64,000 nt of DNA, from assembly GCA_012295275.1 (NCBI GenBank), contig CM022677.1, positions 14,551,332 to 14,615,331 of the forward strand. The letters run 5' to 3'. Source of the DNA: Chrysomallon squamiferum. Taxonomy: Eukaryota > Mollusca > Gastropoda > Neomphalida > Peltospiridae. The notes beneath the pieces are model-generated. The model did not search any database and was not told the DNA's origin. It saw nothing but the letters and a program-made list of their open reading frames with translations. The translations under genes were made by a program, and so were the position numbers. Below are positions 22,441 to 34,880 of this stretch, piece after piece; the stretch's first letter is position 1; each line of letters opens with the position of its first letter.

Positions 22441-24255
22441 ACATAACTCTGTATAGGAATCTGTTCGTTTTAATAATCAAGAGAAAAATGTAACAAAGGG
22501 GAGATAAATCTATATAGGAATATATTCGTTTTAACCTGACTAATCAAGGAGAAAAATGTAACAAAGGGGACATAACTCTTTATAGGAATATGTTCGTTTT
22601 AACCTGAATAATCAAGGAGAAAAATGTACGAAAGGGGGACATAACTCTATCCGAGAGGATATTCGTTTTCATGTTAAAGGGAGATAACTCTATATAGGAA
22701 TATGTTCGTTTTAACCTGAATAATCAAGGAAGAAAATCTAACAAAGGGGACATAACTCTATATAGGAATATGTTCGTTTTAACCTGAATAATGAAGAGAA
22801 AAATGTAACAAGGGGGAGATAACTCTATCACAGGTTATTCGTGTTCATGTTAAAGGGAGATAACTCTATATAGGAATATGTTCGTTTTAACCTGAATAAT
22901 CAAGGAAAATCTAACAAAGGGGACATAACTCTATATAGGAATATGTTCGTTTTAACCTGAATAATCAAGAGAAAAATGTAACGAAGGGGACATAACTCTA
23001 TATAGGAATATGTTCGTTTTAACCTGAATAATCAAGACTAGGGGATATAGGAATATGTTCGTTTTAACCTGAATAATCAAGAGAAAAATGTAACGAAGGG
23101 GATATAACTCTATATAGGAATATGTTCGTTTTAACCTGAATAATCAAGACAAAATGTAACGTAGGGGAGATAACTCTATATAGGAATATGTTCGTTTTAA
23201 CCTGAATAATCAAGAGAAAAATGTAACAAAGGGGAGATAACTCTATCAGAGAGGTTATTCGTTTTCATGTTAAAGGGAGATAAATCTATATAGGAATATG
23301 TTCGTTTTAACCTGAATAATCAAAGAGAAAAATGTAACAAAGGGGAGATAACTCTATACATGAATATGTTGGTTTTAACCTGAATAATCAAGGAGAAAAA
23401 TGTAACAAATGGGAGATACTTCCATCCAATAGGTTATTCGTTTTCATGTTAAAGGGGACATAACTCTATATAGGAATATGTTCGTTTTAACCTGAATAAT
23501 CAAGACAAAAATGTAACAAAGGGGAGATAACTCTATACATGAATATGTTCATTTTCATGTGAAAGGGAGATAAATCTATATAGGAATATGTTCGTTTTAA
23601 CCTGAGTAATCAAGGAGAAAAATGTAACAAAGGGGAGATACCTCTATTAGAGAGGTTATTTTTTTTTTCATGTTAAATGGGAGATAAATCTATATAGAAA
23701 TATGTTCATTTTAACCTGAATAATCAAGAGAAAAATGTAACAAAGGGGAGATAACTCTATACATGAATATGTTGGTTTTAACCTGAATAATCAAGGAGAA
23801 AAATGTAACAAATGGGAGATACTTCCATCCAATAGGTTATTCGTTTTCATGTTAAAGGGGACATAACTCTATATAGGAATATGTTCGTTTTAACCTGAAT
23901 AATCAAGAGAAAAATGTAACAAAGGGGAGATAACTCTATACATGAATATGTTCATTTTCATGTGAAAGGGAGATAAATCTATATAGGAATATGTTCGTTT
24001 TAACCTGAGTAATCAAGGAGAAAAATGTAACAAAGGGGAGATACCTCTATTAGAGAGGTTATTTTTTTTTTCATGTTAAATGGGAGATAAATCTATATAG
24101 AAATATGTTCATTTTAACCTGAATAATCAAGGAGAAAAAGTAACAAAAAAATGTAACAATTTTCATGTGGGGACATAAACTCTATCCGAGAGAAAAATGT
24201 AACAACGGGGACATAACTCTATCCGAGAGGTTATTCTTTTTCATGTTAAAGGGAG
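22441..24255. repeat. 68-bp satellite array with higher-order structure
   Basis: About 25 units fill this stretch. The main unit (68 bp) contains ATAACTCTATATAGGAATAT, then GTTCGTTTTAACCTGAATAA, then TCAAGGAGAAAAATGTAACA. A second unit type carries GAGAGGTTATTCGTTTTCAT. Units are joined through GGGAGATAACTC/GGGACATAACTC. A higher-order repeat of about 403 bp is duplicated almost exactly: the marker GGGAGATACTTCCATCCAAT occurs at 23411 and 23814. No coding frame is conserved. The same satellite recurs inverted at 63263-64000. Confidence 0.9.
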
Positions 24256-24639
24256 AGAATATCAATATATTCGCTTGTGATTAATGTTCAGGTATATTTT
24301 CAACCAATGGAATCCAATAATTTAATTAGTGGACACTGTTTAATCATTTAGTAAGCATTTTAAGTAATGAATTCTTTTTACATTAAAATTATAGATCAGA
24401 TGGAAATATTTATAGGATATTCTTTATCTGTTATATTAATATATCAAAGGTAAATAACATCTTTTTTATATTAATAATAATAATTCTATGTTGAAAATAT
24501 CTAATTTGTTGAAAACTAAAATTTACAAAAAGAAAATTTATATTTTGATATAACTCTGAACTTGAAATATGATAAGGATAATGAGAACTTAAAAACAAGA
24601 ATTGTGTTCTACATTATACTTTTGTCCGATGGTAAAAGG

Positions 24640-24790
24640 AGAAACAAATAAATATAATAAACAATAAAATATTTCTTAATAATAGTTACCAGCGAATATA
24701 TTCACAAATAGAGTTATTTTCCTTTAATATGAAAACGAATACTTTCTCGGATGGAGTTATCTCCCCTTTCTTACATTAAAAAAGGGTTTA
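24640..24790. repeat. Satellite-related unit in inverted orientation (right flank)
   Basis: Near copy of 22304-22440 in the same orientation, again opposite to the array between them. It ends in GATGGAGTTATCTCCCCTTT. Confidence 0.75.
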
Positions 24791-25200
24791 TCAGAATTAC
24801 TTGATATGAAATCAGTTTGTGGAAATATGTGAATAGAAGATTCATCAAAGTTTGTGAAAATATTTAATGTAATAAAAAATGTATTATTGATTCATTATGT
24901 CACTATTTGTTATTTTTCGTTTAAAATTATTATCAAAATTATCAAACAATTATTAATTTAATATATATTCTTAAAATTTAATTTCATATCATTTCTTTAG
25001 CACTTAACTAAATGAATTAAATGAAACAGAAATCTAAATTACAAAATACATCATTATTTTTATTTCCTTTTTCAAAATTTGTTTTGTTGTTGTTAATGTT
25101 GTTAACCATTATCATCGTTATATTCATTCCTATTATTAATGGACAACAGAGTTATTTCCCTTAGACTACTTTGTCTATGAAATTGACTAATTATTATTAT

Positions 25201-25238
<38 letters not shown>

Positions 25239-25600
25239 TCTCTGTGCATTCTTAGTTTATTTCATATATTTAAAATGTTTCTTTACTAAAAACTTAATAT
25301 TTATTCATTCATACTATTCAGAATAAAAATAAGAATTTAAATTTATTACGACATTCCATTTTGATACGTGAAAATTTGTATATATTATTTATTATAATTA
25401 GAGAAAGAGATATTTGGGTTTCACTACGACTAAGATTGTACGTCTTCATGAAAATTTCATTTCACTGTAAAAATGTAGCAATAAAAATTTCAATTACATA
25501 TAAATACTGTTTTTCTGCCATTTCATACTGACACATTTAAATTTCACAGATATAATGATTTCTAGAGTGCGGAATGTAACATCAATTCAGGTGTTTAAAA
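24791..25600. other. AT-rich, no gene seen
   Basis: Contains the 90-bp direct repeat at 24985-25075 and a (TAG)n tract at about 25199-25238. No exon recognised. Confidence 0.55.
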
Positions 25601-25609
25601 GTGTAATTA

Positions 25610-25611
<2 letters not shown>

Positions 25612-25660
<49 letters not shown>
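25612..25660. repeat. (TG)n microsatellite
   Basis: About 45 bases of TG. Responsible for Cys-Val ORFs. Confidence 0.9.
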
Positions 25661-25661
<1 letters not shown>

Positions 25662-25849
25662 ATCTTTCTTTCATTTTTGTTTGTTTTTATTTTTGTTTTT
25701 GATATTATTGCTAACACTTATTTTTTTTTACTGTGGTACATAATTATTACTATTTTTATTATTGTTATTATTGCTAATATTGGTGTTATAGCTATTGCTT
25801 TTGCTGTTGGTTAATTTTGCTTTAGGCAGAATTGATAAGTTTGTGTGGA

Positions 25850-26505
25850 GAGAAGAAAGCGATTTACAGAGAGAGTTAGAGAGAAAAAGACAGAGACAGA
25901 GAAAAACACATGGAGAGAGATACAGAGACAGACAGAGAGAGACAGAGACACAGATAGTGTCAGAAAGACAGAGAGAAAAAGTGAGTCAGAGACACATAGA
26001 CAGTCAGAGACAAAGAGATAAAGACAGTGAGAGGCAGTGAGATAAAGAGACAGATAGGGAATGAGACAGAGGGAGAAAGAGACAGAGACATAGGGAGACA
26101 GAGAGAGACAGAGACAAAGAGATATAGCAGAGAGAAAAAGAGAGATTCAGAACAGATAGAGACAGAGAGAGAAAGAGAGATTCTGACAGAGACAGTGACA
26201 GAGGGAGAAAGAGAGATTCAGAGAGAGACAGAGAGATATAGAGAGAGACCGAGAAAGAAAGACTGAGAGAGACAGAGTCAGAGAGTGGAAGAGAGAGACA
26301 GAGATAGACAGAGAGAAAAGAGAGAGACAGTGATAGAGGGAAAGAGAGACAGCGATAGAGGGAAAGAGAGACAGAGAGAGAGAGATAGACACAGAGACCG
26401 AGAGAGTCGCACAGAGAGACAGAGATAGTCAGAGAGAGAAAGAGAGAAAAGAGAAAGAGATAGAGAGTAAGAGAAAGAGAGAGACAGAGAGAAAGAGACT
26501 AACCA
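25850..26505. repeat. 650-base polypurine tract of GAGACAGAGA type
   Basis: Almost the whole stretch is built from GAGA, GACAGA and GAAAGA words, with purines dominant on the plus strand and few pyrimidines other than the C of GACA. Arg/Glu/Gln-rich and Ser/Leu-rich ORFs on the two strands are by-products. Confidence 0.85.
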
Positions 26506-26664
26506 TTAAGAAAATACTAATCATTAACCAAATACTAACATTTAACAAATACTAACCATTACTAACATCTCCTACGTGTACTGAACCTCACCGTGGTGTA
26601 TGGGTGGCAACATTTCCAAAGGGAATGGCTAATTAGTACATTAATATAATAACATTATTTTGGT

Positions 26665-28090
26665 TAGATAGATAGACAGATAGATAGATTATGATAGATA
26701 AATAGAAATACCTACATACAGATATAGTTACTGAAGATAAATGAACAGATGGATACATAGGGTATTGCTACTTTTTCTAATTTTGAATATTATTTTGAAA
26801 GCTTTTCCTATATACAAATAGACAGACAGGCCAACAGAGCATAGACAGAAGTCTATGTACTTAAGAATAAGTTATGACATATAAATATCTCCCTCTGGCT
26901 TTCACTGTCCAAATTACTCATCCTTACTTACCTGCATGTTTCTATCTATCTATCAGTCTATTATATTTGTTTTATTTCATCATCAATTTCTCTGGCTATT
27001 TGTCTATCTATGTATCTGTCTGTTTGTTGATCAACCTGTGGTGTAGCTTAATCTTATTACCTGTCTATCTGTATTTACCTCTGTGTATCTGTCTGTATAA
27101 TCTATCTGTATTTATCTCTGTATATCTGTCTATAGATTGTATTTATCTCTGTACATCTATCTACATAATCTACCTGTATTTATTTCTATATATCTATATA
27201 TAGATAATCGATCTGTATTTATCTCTGGATATCTACCTTTAAGTTATCAGTTCATCACTAACTCAAACACAGATCCAATCCTTTCTGTTTTCTGTCTGCC
27301 TCTGTGTGTATTTATCTATATACATATACATGATCATATCCACTTTACCATCATATATGCTTACACCTATCTATTTATCCATCCACTGAACTCTAAGGAA
27401 ATGCCTCCCTATATATATTTCTCTATCCATCAATAACAGTCCCTTGAATCAGCTATTCATCTTCCTGACTAACTCCCTCAATTATTATAACTACCTTTTA
27501 TATCTATCTTTCTGTGTTATGTCCATTTATAACTCTCATTCACAATTCCCTTATTTAGCAATCCTTATCAATCACTGGCACACACACACACACATGCACT
27601 TTCTATGTCAACTATCTATATATATCTCTATATGTGTATCTAATAACACAATTTATCATTCTATCTACATANNNNNNNNNNNNNNNNNNNNNNNNNNNNN
27701 NNNNNNNNNNNNNNNNNNNNNNNNNNNNNNNNNNNNNNNNNNNNNNNNNNNNNNNNNNNNNNNNNNNNNNNNNNNNNNNNNNNNNNNNNNNNNNNNNNNN
27801 NNNNNNNNNNNNNNNNNNNNNNNNNNNNNNNNNNNNNNNNNNNNNNNNNNNNNNNNNNNNNNNNNNNNNNNTGACCTGCCTTGTACTGTAAGGGAGAGAG
27901 TGAGATCTGAAAAACTCTGTCGTTGACCAAGTTTTTAAAAGAAATACAAAATCTGACATGGACTTGACAGTTTCCACCTGTAAATTGAAAAGAATTCATT
28001 GTCACCAGCCTATAAAAATGACAGGCATTTTAGTTAAATAACTAATTGATAAGTTCTGTCATTTATTAGTTTACTAATAGATACCAAAGC
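26665..28090. repeat. Block P2, related to P1 and P3 (contains gap)
   Basis: Bases 26750-26880 (ATACATAGGGTATTGCTACT and following) match 51760-51850 and weakly 3990-4080. A TATC/TGTCTG-rich stretch follows to 27671. After the gap, 27897-28075 matches 53065-53210 (GTGAGATCTGAAAA, then ATGACAGGCATTTTAGTTAA). The order is the same as in P3. Confidence 0.65.
27672..27871. other. Assembly gap (200 N)
   Basis: Exactly 200 unknown bases. ORFs crossing it are meaningless. Confidence 0.99.
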
Positions 28091-29041
28091 TTTTCAGTTC
28101 TAATAACAAAATGTTAATATCATTCTGCACTAGGTATGTGAATTCAGTCATTTTGATTACTTTACTTTTTTGGAACACTTAGAACTGATTCTATACACCT
28201 AATTTTAGATTTGATTAAAAATATAAGTTAATAATCTGGCTACAACAATACATTTATCGAGAATAATAATCTTTTAAACCCAAAAGAGAATTCCAATTAA
28301 TTACAAATATTTAACATTTTAAAATGTGATGATATAATTAATTCAAACCACAAAAAAGGCCTTTACACCTTCAGATCTTTTTGAAATATTTAAGAAAAAA
28401 AAAAATGTATAACAGTAAATGACAGCTGAATAAATTCATAAAAAATAAACATTATCTGTGAATATCATTCAGTTCATCAGCTAGTTTATGTATATTATTC
28501 TAACACAAAACAAAACTGCAGTGATTAAAATGCTGAAGTTTTATCTTGATCTGAACTGAACTTTTATCACCTACAAATCTATGTTTATTAAAGTTAACAG
28601 ATTTGAATACTGAACGAGGAAGTGATCCAACTGATTAAAAAAAATAATAATTGAACAAAATAATGCAGATAGTGCAACAGTAACACTGAAACTAATCAAC
28701 TCTGTGTCATCTCATATATAAAGTTTTGACTGGTAGGAAACAGAGTTGTAAGGATTTACATCTGCATCTTCCTGATCAATGGCAATTTATAACATAATTA
28801 CCACCAACTTGATGGCTGTGCATTTGGAACGTACATTTTTCAGGAATATCGAGGAATTTTTATAAAACAGAATCAAGAAATGAAGTACTGGTTTTGACAG
28901 GTTTTTGTTTTATTTTAGTTTATTATTATTGTTGTTGTTGTTGTGGTGATGGTTGTTGTTATTGCTATTATATATTTTTAAATAATTTATTTAAAATGCT
29001 ATTTGAGCTGAAAAAGAAAAAAAGAAGCAAACAAAAAAACA
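28091..29041. other. AT-rich intergenic, no gene seen
   Basis: No exon recognised on either strand. A (TTG)n-like run lies near 28928-28960. Confidence 0.5.
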
Positions 29042-29185
29042 TTAATATCCCTTCCCCGCAAACCACATAAGTATAAAATCCACCAATCTGTCTTGTATCT
29101 GATTACATGAAAGGTCTTCCAAGCTGGTCAAGAAAATCCTTTGAAATGCTGGATCCAAAGTTTGTGCTGGTGGTATGATAGATAT
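29042..29185 (-). CDS. Candidate terminal exon, family unknown
   Basis: On the minus strand an open frame reads PPAQTLDPAFQRIFLTSLED, then LSCNQIQDRLVDFILMWFAG, then KGY and a stop at 29042-29044. Amino-acid composition is mixed and protein-like, unlike the low-complexity ORFs around it. A possible acceptor is TATCATACCACCAG near 29172. I do not recognise the family, and its phase does not fit the exon at 29794-29888. Alternatives: exon of an unrelated decayed gene, or chance. Confidence 0.3.
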   Translation of the reverse strand: MSIIPPAQTLDPAFQRIFLTSLEDLSCNQIQDRLVDFILMWFAGKGY

Positions 29186-29793
29186 ATTTAAACAACTATC
29201 TTGTTTCCTACTATTTGTTCATGATTGGGTAATTTTGTGGATTTTGTACATTTCCCTTTTTTTAGCCAGATTTATCTAAATAAACAAATATAGAAAGAAA
29301 AATTAATAAAATAAAAATAAATTAACAATAAATAAAAAATGAGATCCAAGTTTATCATTCTAAATCTTAACATAAATTATTTAAATGATTATTTTTTTTA
29401 CCTATTTCAGGCTAGGAGCATTTGATTAATTTGCACAATAAAATCTTTGGGAAGAAAAATTTCAGTCATGGAAAATTATTATAAATTATACTTTAACAAT
29501 GTTTTAATACTGACTGGATATAATGGTAACATTCAAGAAGCAGCAAAAAATAACTTTAAAAAAGACTAAATCCTTTACCTGAGCAAACCTTACAATTAAT
29601 GAGTTAAAACCTTAATAAAAAATATAATTTTTATAGGTGTGCATTACAGACAACAAAATAAAGATAATTCTACCATTTTAACTAAGTCTGTGTGAAATTA
29701 ATATTTCCCATAAAATTATTATTATGGCTCTTGTTTTAAAACATATAGAAGAAAAAATAAAGTATTACTATAAAACATATCAAGACCACTTAC

Positions 29794-29888
29794 TTCAGAA
29801 CTGTTCTCTGTTTTATTGATTTCCTCTGTCTGGCTAGTAACTGTATCAGATGAATTTGTCAGCTTCAGGTTTTTTTTCTCAAAATCAC
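29794..29888 (-). CDS. Candidate exon with consensus splice sites
   Basis: The acceptor TTTCTGGTTTTTCAG and donor GTAAGTGG are both near-perfect. The 95-base exon is open: DFEKKNLKLTNSSDTVTSQT, then EEINKTENSSE. It is rich in Ser, Thr, Glu and Lys, and looks like a disordered linker. It lies between other minus-strand pieces related to the 9.8-16.2 kb gene, so it may belong to another copy of that gene. No domain is recognisable. Confidence 0.45.
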
Positions 29889-30671
29889 CTGAAAAACCAG
29901 AAATATTTAATTTTAGCTTGCACAAGATTACTTAATTTAGCAATTTTGGAAGGAAAGCTGGATTAGCCACAGTTAACAAACTCAAAATGGTTTCCAGCTT
30001 ACAGTTTGTTTTATCTGTATTCTCTCTTTTATTTCCTCTGTCATCTTGAACTTCTACAACGATCTAGCAGACTGTTTTGGCAGGCATCCCGGCTGCTAAT
30101 AATTATTTATGATGAGCCTAAAACTGTGACAGGAATATATCTCATAGCAAGAAACAAAAACAAATTCATAAACAAAAATTAAAGAAAGACATTTAATCCC
30201 AAATCTAACCTAATTACTTCTGGTAGTTAGATTCTTCAATGGAATGAAGGTCAGATCTATATTTGCTATTAATTTAAATATTTATGATCTACACGCAGAG
30301 AAGTTTTGAATGCCAGCATTTAAAAAAATAAATATATAAAATAAAGTAAAAATTAAAAATAAAATATTAATTAAATCTAAATAGATCAGAGAGATAACAA
30401 ATATGTCTAAAATAAAGATGAATTTGAATCACATAATTAAAGCGATAGAAGAATTTTTCATTCAGAAACACATTAAAAAAAATTAATACAGATGTGTTTT
30501 TCTTTATGAACTGATTTCACACATAACTGAATATCACTCCTTTATACAAATAAAATAAAATGCAGTACTTCATGGCTCAATTTTTGTGAGTCTAAAAATG
30601 AAACTGTTTTGATTACTCCTAGTACAAATATAAGCTAAAAAGAAATAAAACAATGCTAATGGAACTGTACT

Positions 30672-30895
30672 AAGTCACCTGCTGCTGAACTTCCAGGATT
30701 TTGTCTTTGCCACGCACAGTGTTTTTCTTTCCCTGGTTTTAGCAGGTTCAAGTTTTTCAATTTTTTTTTCCTCCTGATATTTGACTGTTGAGATTGGTGA
30801 CTGGTGTAAGAAGCTCCAACTTAAGAATTGACGTGGTCGGCTTCAATGTCCATGTCTGAATCAGAGTCACATTGGTGGGTGCACTGCCTAGTTTG
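30672..30895 (-). pseudogene. Third copy of the charged exon (GKDKILEVQQQVT)
   Basis: One frame reads KKNTVRGKDKILEVQQQVT, matching GKDKSQEVEQQV at 16.1 kb and the piece at 32.4 kb. A different frame just upstream reads CDSDSDMDIEADHVNS. At least one frameshift and stop separate them. Downstream (minus strand) the sequence leaves the match. Confidence 0.4.
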
Positions 30896-31272
30896 AGTAA
30901 ATAAATAAATAAATAAAATACTGTAAAAAATATAAAATAAATAAAACACTGCTACTACAACATTTACTGTAACACAATATGCTACTTTTATTAACATCAT
31001 TACTGTAACTAAAATTTACTATTGTTACTTATTCAACTAGGGTTACTGTTATTGAAATAATACTCCTATTACTAAAATTATGATCCATTAATAATAAAAG
31101 TGATTTTTTTTACTCTCTTCACCATTACTCCTATGCCTGTATTTCTTTACTCAAATATCAATTCTACAATGTTACTACAACAAGTAGTATTATTATTACA
31201 AGTACTAATGATGTAACAACTACATTACTACAACAATGGCAATGACTAATACTACTACTATAACAACAACCT

Positions 31273-31364
31273 CTAGAGATCCTCCTGTTCTGCCATATTC
31301 TTTGATGACATTTCTACCCTGTCGTGACTCACTAAATTAGCTCTTCTTGTGGACAGAGCAGTTT
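31273..31364 (-). CDS. Candidate exon ending in a stop (SKNMAEQEDL)
   Basis: The acceptor ACTGTTGTTTTTCAG is good. The open frame reads TALSTRRANLVSHDRVEMSS, then KNMAEQEDL and a stop. No family recognised. It sits between pieces related to the charged exon and may be part of the same decayed gene copy. Confidence 0.25.
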
Positions 31365-31424
31365 CTGAAAAACAACAGTAATTTATTTATTTACCTTTGT
31401 AGTTATATATGTATCTGGTATCTG

Positions 31425-31823
<399 letters not shown>

Positions 31824-32215
31824 GACAGCACCTTATACTGAAACAACTTCACTAGCAAACATCAGCACATCAATTAGAGCTGTATGTGTATTCTGAAAAA
31901 ATACAAAAAAAAAAAAAAAATAATAAACTGTTAAAAATAAATAACTAATGTTTCTACAGTATTTAAATTTTACTGTTATCAGTTACTGGATTATTCAGAC
32001 ACAAAGTGATGTGGGATATTTTTGATATACTTTGTATAATCATTATAATGATAATGATAATAATGATAATAATTTAAATAATTAACAAAACAATAGCAAA
32101 CAAATGATTATTATTATGCTAATTTACAATCAGTAAAGAGTTGTTACCATAAAACTTATTTTATTTGCTAAGAAATAAAAATAAGATAAAAAACTTGCAA
32201 CTTGGAATTGTGTTG

Positions 32216-32460
32216 TCTGAATCAGGTACAGGTCTAGCTTGGTCCTTCGAACTGTCAATATCGCTGACATCACTCTCATGAATGTTGCCTTCCTGAGTTT
32301 CATCTTGTTCTGCTTCAGCTACAGCCTTTGTTTTCTTCTCTCTCTTTTCTTTATCTTCTCATCCAGCTTCATTCTCAGAGCAGCAAGCTCAGACGTCACC
32401 TGCTGCTCAACTTTCTGGCTGTTATTTTTGCCATCGCAGTCATCTGCCTAGTTTTTTGTT
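32216..32460 (-). pseudogene. Second copy of the charged exon (SQKVEQQVTSELAALRMKLD)
   Basis: On the minus strand it reads SQKVEQQVTSELAALRMKLD, then after a shift GNIHESDVSDIDSSKDQARP. It is longer at the 3-prime end than the 16.1 kb copy and keeps the acidic stretch lost there. Lys/Glu spacing suggests a coiled coil. A frameshift in a GAGAGAGAAG stretch interrupts it. Confidence 0.45.
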
Positions 32461-32653
32461 TCGCAGCGTAGCAGATGAAGTGTTTTTATCAGCATCAGCT
32501 TGATTTCACAAAAAAGCAGACTTCAATGGTGCTCTGCCCTTTTCTTCTTGTTCCTGTTGATATATGTAAATCGATATATCATATTATAGTATTCCAGCAG
32601 CACTTGCACTCTACAGTGTGATACTGTAGAAATTTATAAAATATTTCACTCAC

Positions 32654-32711
32654 ATCTGATTTTTTACAGAACCATTCATTAAATTCATTTGGAACATTTT
32701 CTCCCCATGAC
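32654..32711 (-). CDS. Small candidate exon (SWGENVPNEFNEWFCKKSD)
   Basis: A 58-base segment lies between acceptor ATGTATTCTAG and donor GTGAGTGA, open in the frame SWGENVPNEFNEWFCKKSD. It lies upstream of the charged exon of copy B on the same strand. It is absent from copy A. It is short, so chance is possible. Confidence 0.3.
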
Positions 32712-34344
32712 CTAGAATACATAAAAAATAAAAATGATTAGTAATGATATGAAAAATAAAATGGATAATAATAATAAAGATCACAAAAATAATAATAATA
32801 AAAATAAAACATAATAATAATAATAAAAAGTAGAAATAATAATAAGAGTAGAAGAAGATGAAAAAGAAGGAATTACAACAAAACAAAACAAAGTGTAAAT
32901 AAATAAATTAAAATTGACCATTAAGAAAAGAAGAGAAACAAAGAACAGGATAACAAATTATTTGAGTGTTTATTTGTGTGTTAAATATTTTTTTTATAAA
33001 TAATTTTATTAATATTTTATAGCATCTACATATGAAATAACCTGGTCATGTATTTCTTAAATTTGTATTCATTGTTATTTGTTTTTAGTGTTAACATAGA
33101 GCTATACAGGTATTTAGCTTAAATAATATGAAAGCATTTAGGGACCCACCCATTATAAAGTTTAATATGTTTAATAATTATAGAGCAAGTCAGCAATTTA
33201 ACCTAAATCTTTAAAAATAATAAATCATAAATAAACTGACTGAAAACAACCTGTCAAACAAAATTAGCATATTTTCTTTTAATAGTTTTATTATAACAAC
33301 AACAAAAAATAATAATAATTATAATAATAAATAAAAAAAATAAAAAATAAAAAAATAAATAATAACAATAACAATAACAATAACAATAATAATACTAATA
33401 ATAATTTTAAATTATCTGTGACTTGTTGTGTGGTGTTTCTTTGGTGTGTGCTACACAAGCCAGTTTATTTTAAAACAAATTTAATTACTGGCCACTCAAA
33501 ATTTGCTGATACATCATGACGTTGTTTATGTTGTTCACATTAGTACAACCACTGGTGAATGTTATTATTAATCGACTGTCGTCATTTGAAAAAATTATAA
33601 ATAAATAAATAAATATTGTTCTCAAATAATATGGCTGCCATCAGTTGTCTATGACTTTTAAATTATAATTAAATAAAACGAAAAAAATCCAAACACATTA
33701 ACATTTATAATAATAAATAGTAATACCTGTCTCCTTCACAAAATGAAATACTTTAAACAACTGTTTTAATGCGATTACACCAATTCCGTAGAAAATTCTT
33801 CGAGCATTAAATAAAAAAGTAAATCCGTAAAGTCCGACAATCATCCCGCATTTTTCTGCATATACAATCCCCCCCCCCAAGAAAATAAAAAAATAAATAA
33901 AAACAAAATTAAAATAATGTTCAAAACAAATAAAATAAAATAAAGGAACATCACAACCTTTATTAAAATATATATTTTTTATTTATTTATTTATATTTTT
34001 TTAATCTTATTATTAGCCAATCGTTGACCGTAAACTTCAAATAAACGGTATTTTTATTTTATTTTCCCCTACTTTTTCTTTCTTCTTCTTATTTATATTA
34101 ATGCACCAAATAAAATCACAAAACTTACAACTCACACTACAAGTTTCTTATTATTGTGCACGAATTTACCAATGTTTGATATCCTATTCTAAAATGTATT
34201 ATACCATTTCTATCAATATCACCATCGTTGCCGTCGTAACGGCGTTGTTTCTAGCTTTCTAGAGTCCTTCTCATTATTCTTTAGTGGGCGAATCACCTCT
34301 TCAAATACATTATTGTGATTTCTAGTAATGTCGCCGTCGTTCCA

Positions 34345-34880
34345 GTATTAACGTCTTGGTTAATATCACACGTCACTGTACAGTATTTCTTTACTTAATA
34401 CTACTAATATCACGTCACAGTTTTTATTTACTTAATATCGCTTTACTGTACATATTTATTTTGCTTAATTTCTGCTACTATTACGTTACGGTTCAGTATT
34501 TATTTACTTAATACTGCTACTATCACGTTACTGTACGGTTCTTTTTTTTTACTACTGCTAATATCACTTTACTGCACAATATTTATTTACTTATCTCTGA
34601 TAATATCACGTTACTGTACAATAGTTATTTAGTTAATGCTGCTCATATCACGTGACTGTACAGTATTTATTTACTTAATGCTGCTAATATCACGTTACTG
34701 TACAGTATTTATTTACTTAATACTGCTAATATCATTTTTTTCTGTTCAGTATTTATTTACTTAATGCTTCTAATATCGTTACTGTACAGTATTTATTTAC
34801 TTAATACTGCTAATATCACAATACAGTATTTATTTACTTAATACTGCTAATATCACAATACAGTATTTATTTACTTAAAA
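34345..34880. repeat. 42-bp minisatellite, about 12 copies
   Basis: The unit combines TATCACGTTACTGTACAGTA and TTTATTTACTTAATACTGCTAA. Copies at the left end are diverged; those at 34640-34880 are close to the consensus, some with a deletion of the ACGTTACTG part. It begins where copies A and B stop matching, at the start of the B-specific segment. Confidence 0.85.

Larger units (their letters stand above)
31920..34340. repeat. Segmental duplication copy B, left part
   Basis: It matches copy A as set out for 15205-19302. Relative to A it has lost about 450 bases between TTCCAAGTTG (32205) and CTGAATCAGG (32218), so the exons at 15488-15588 and 15809-15914 are missing. It has gained about 800 bases at 32460-33270. 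Confidence 0.75.

Noticed and set aside
22441-24255. Possible CRISPR-like array
   Set aside because: Units are contiguous and vary in sequence throughout, with no constant repeat separated by unique spacers. The genome is eukaryotic, so this is a satellite.
25795-26392. Arg/Glu/Gln-rich and Ser/Leu-rich ORFs
   Set aside because: Both are translations of the GAGACAGA polypurine repeat.
27444-28005. ORFs of 85-160 codons around 27.7 kb
   Set aside because: They cross the 200-N gap and are artefacts of the unknown bases.
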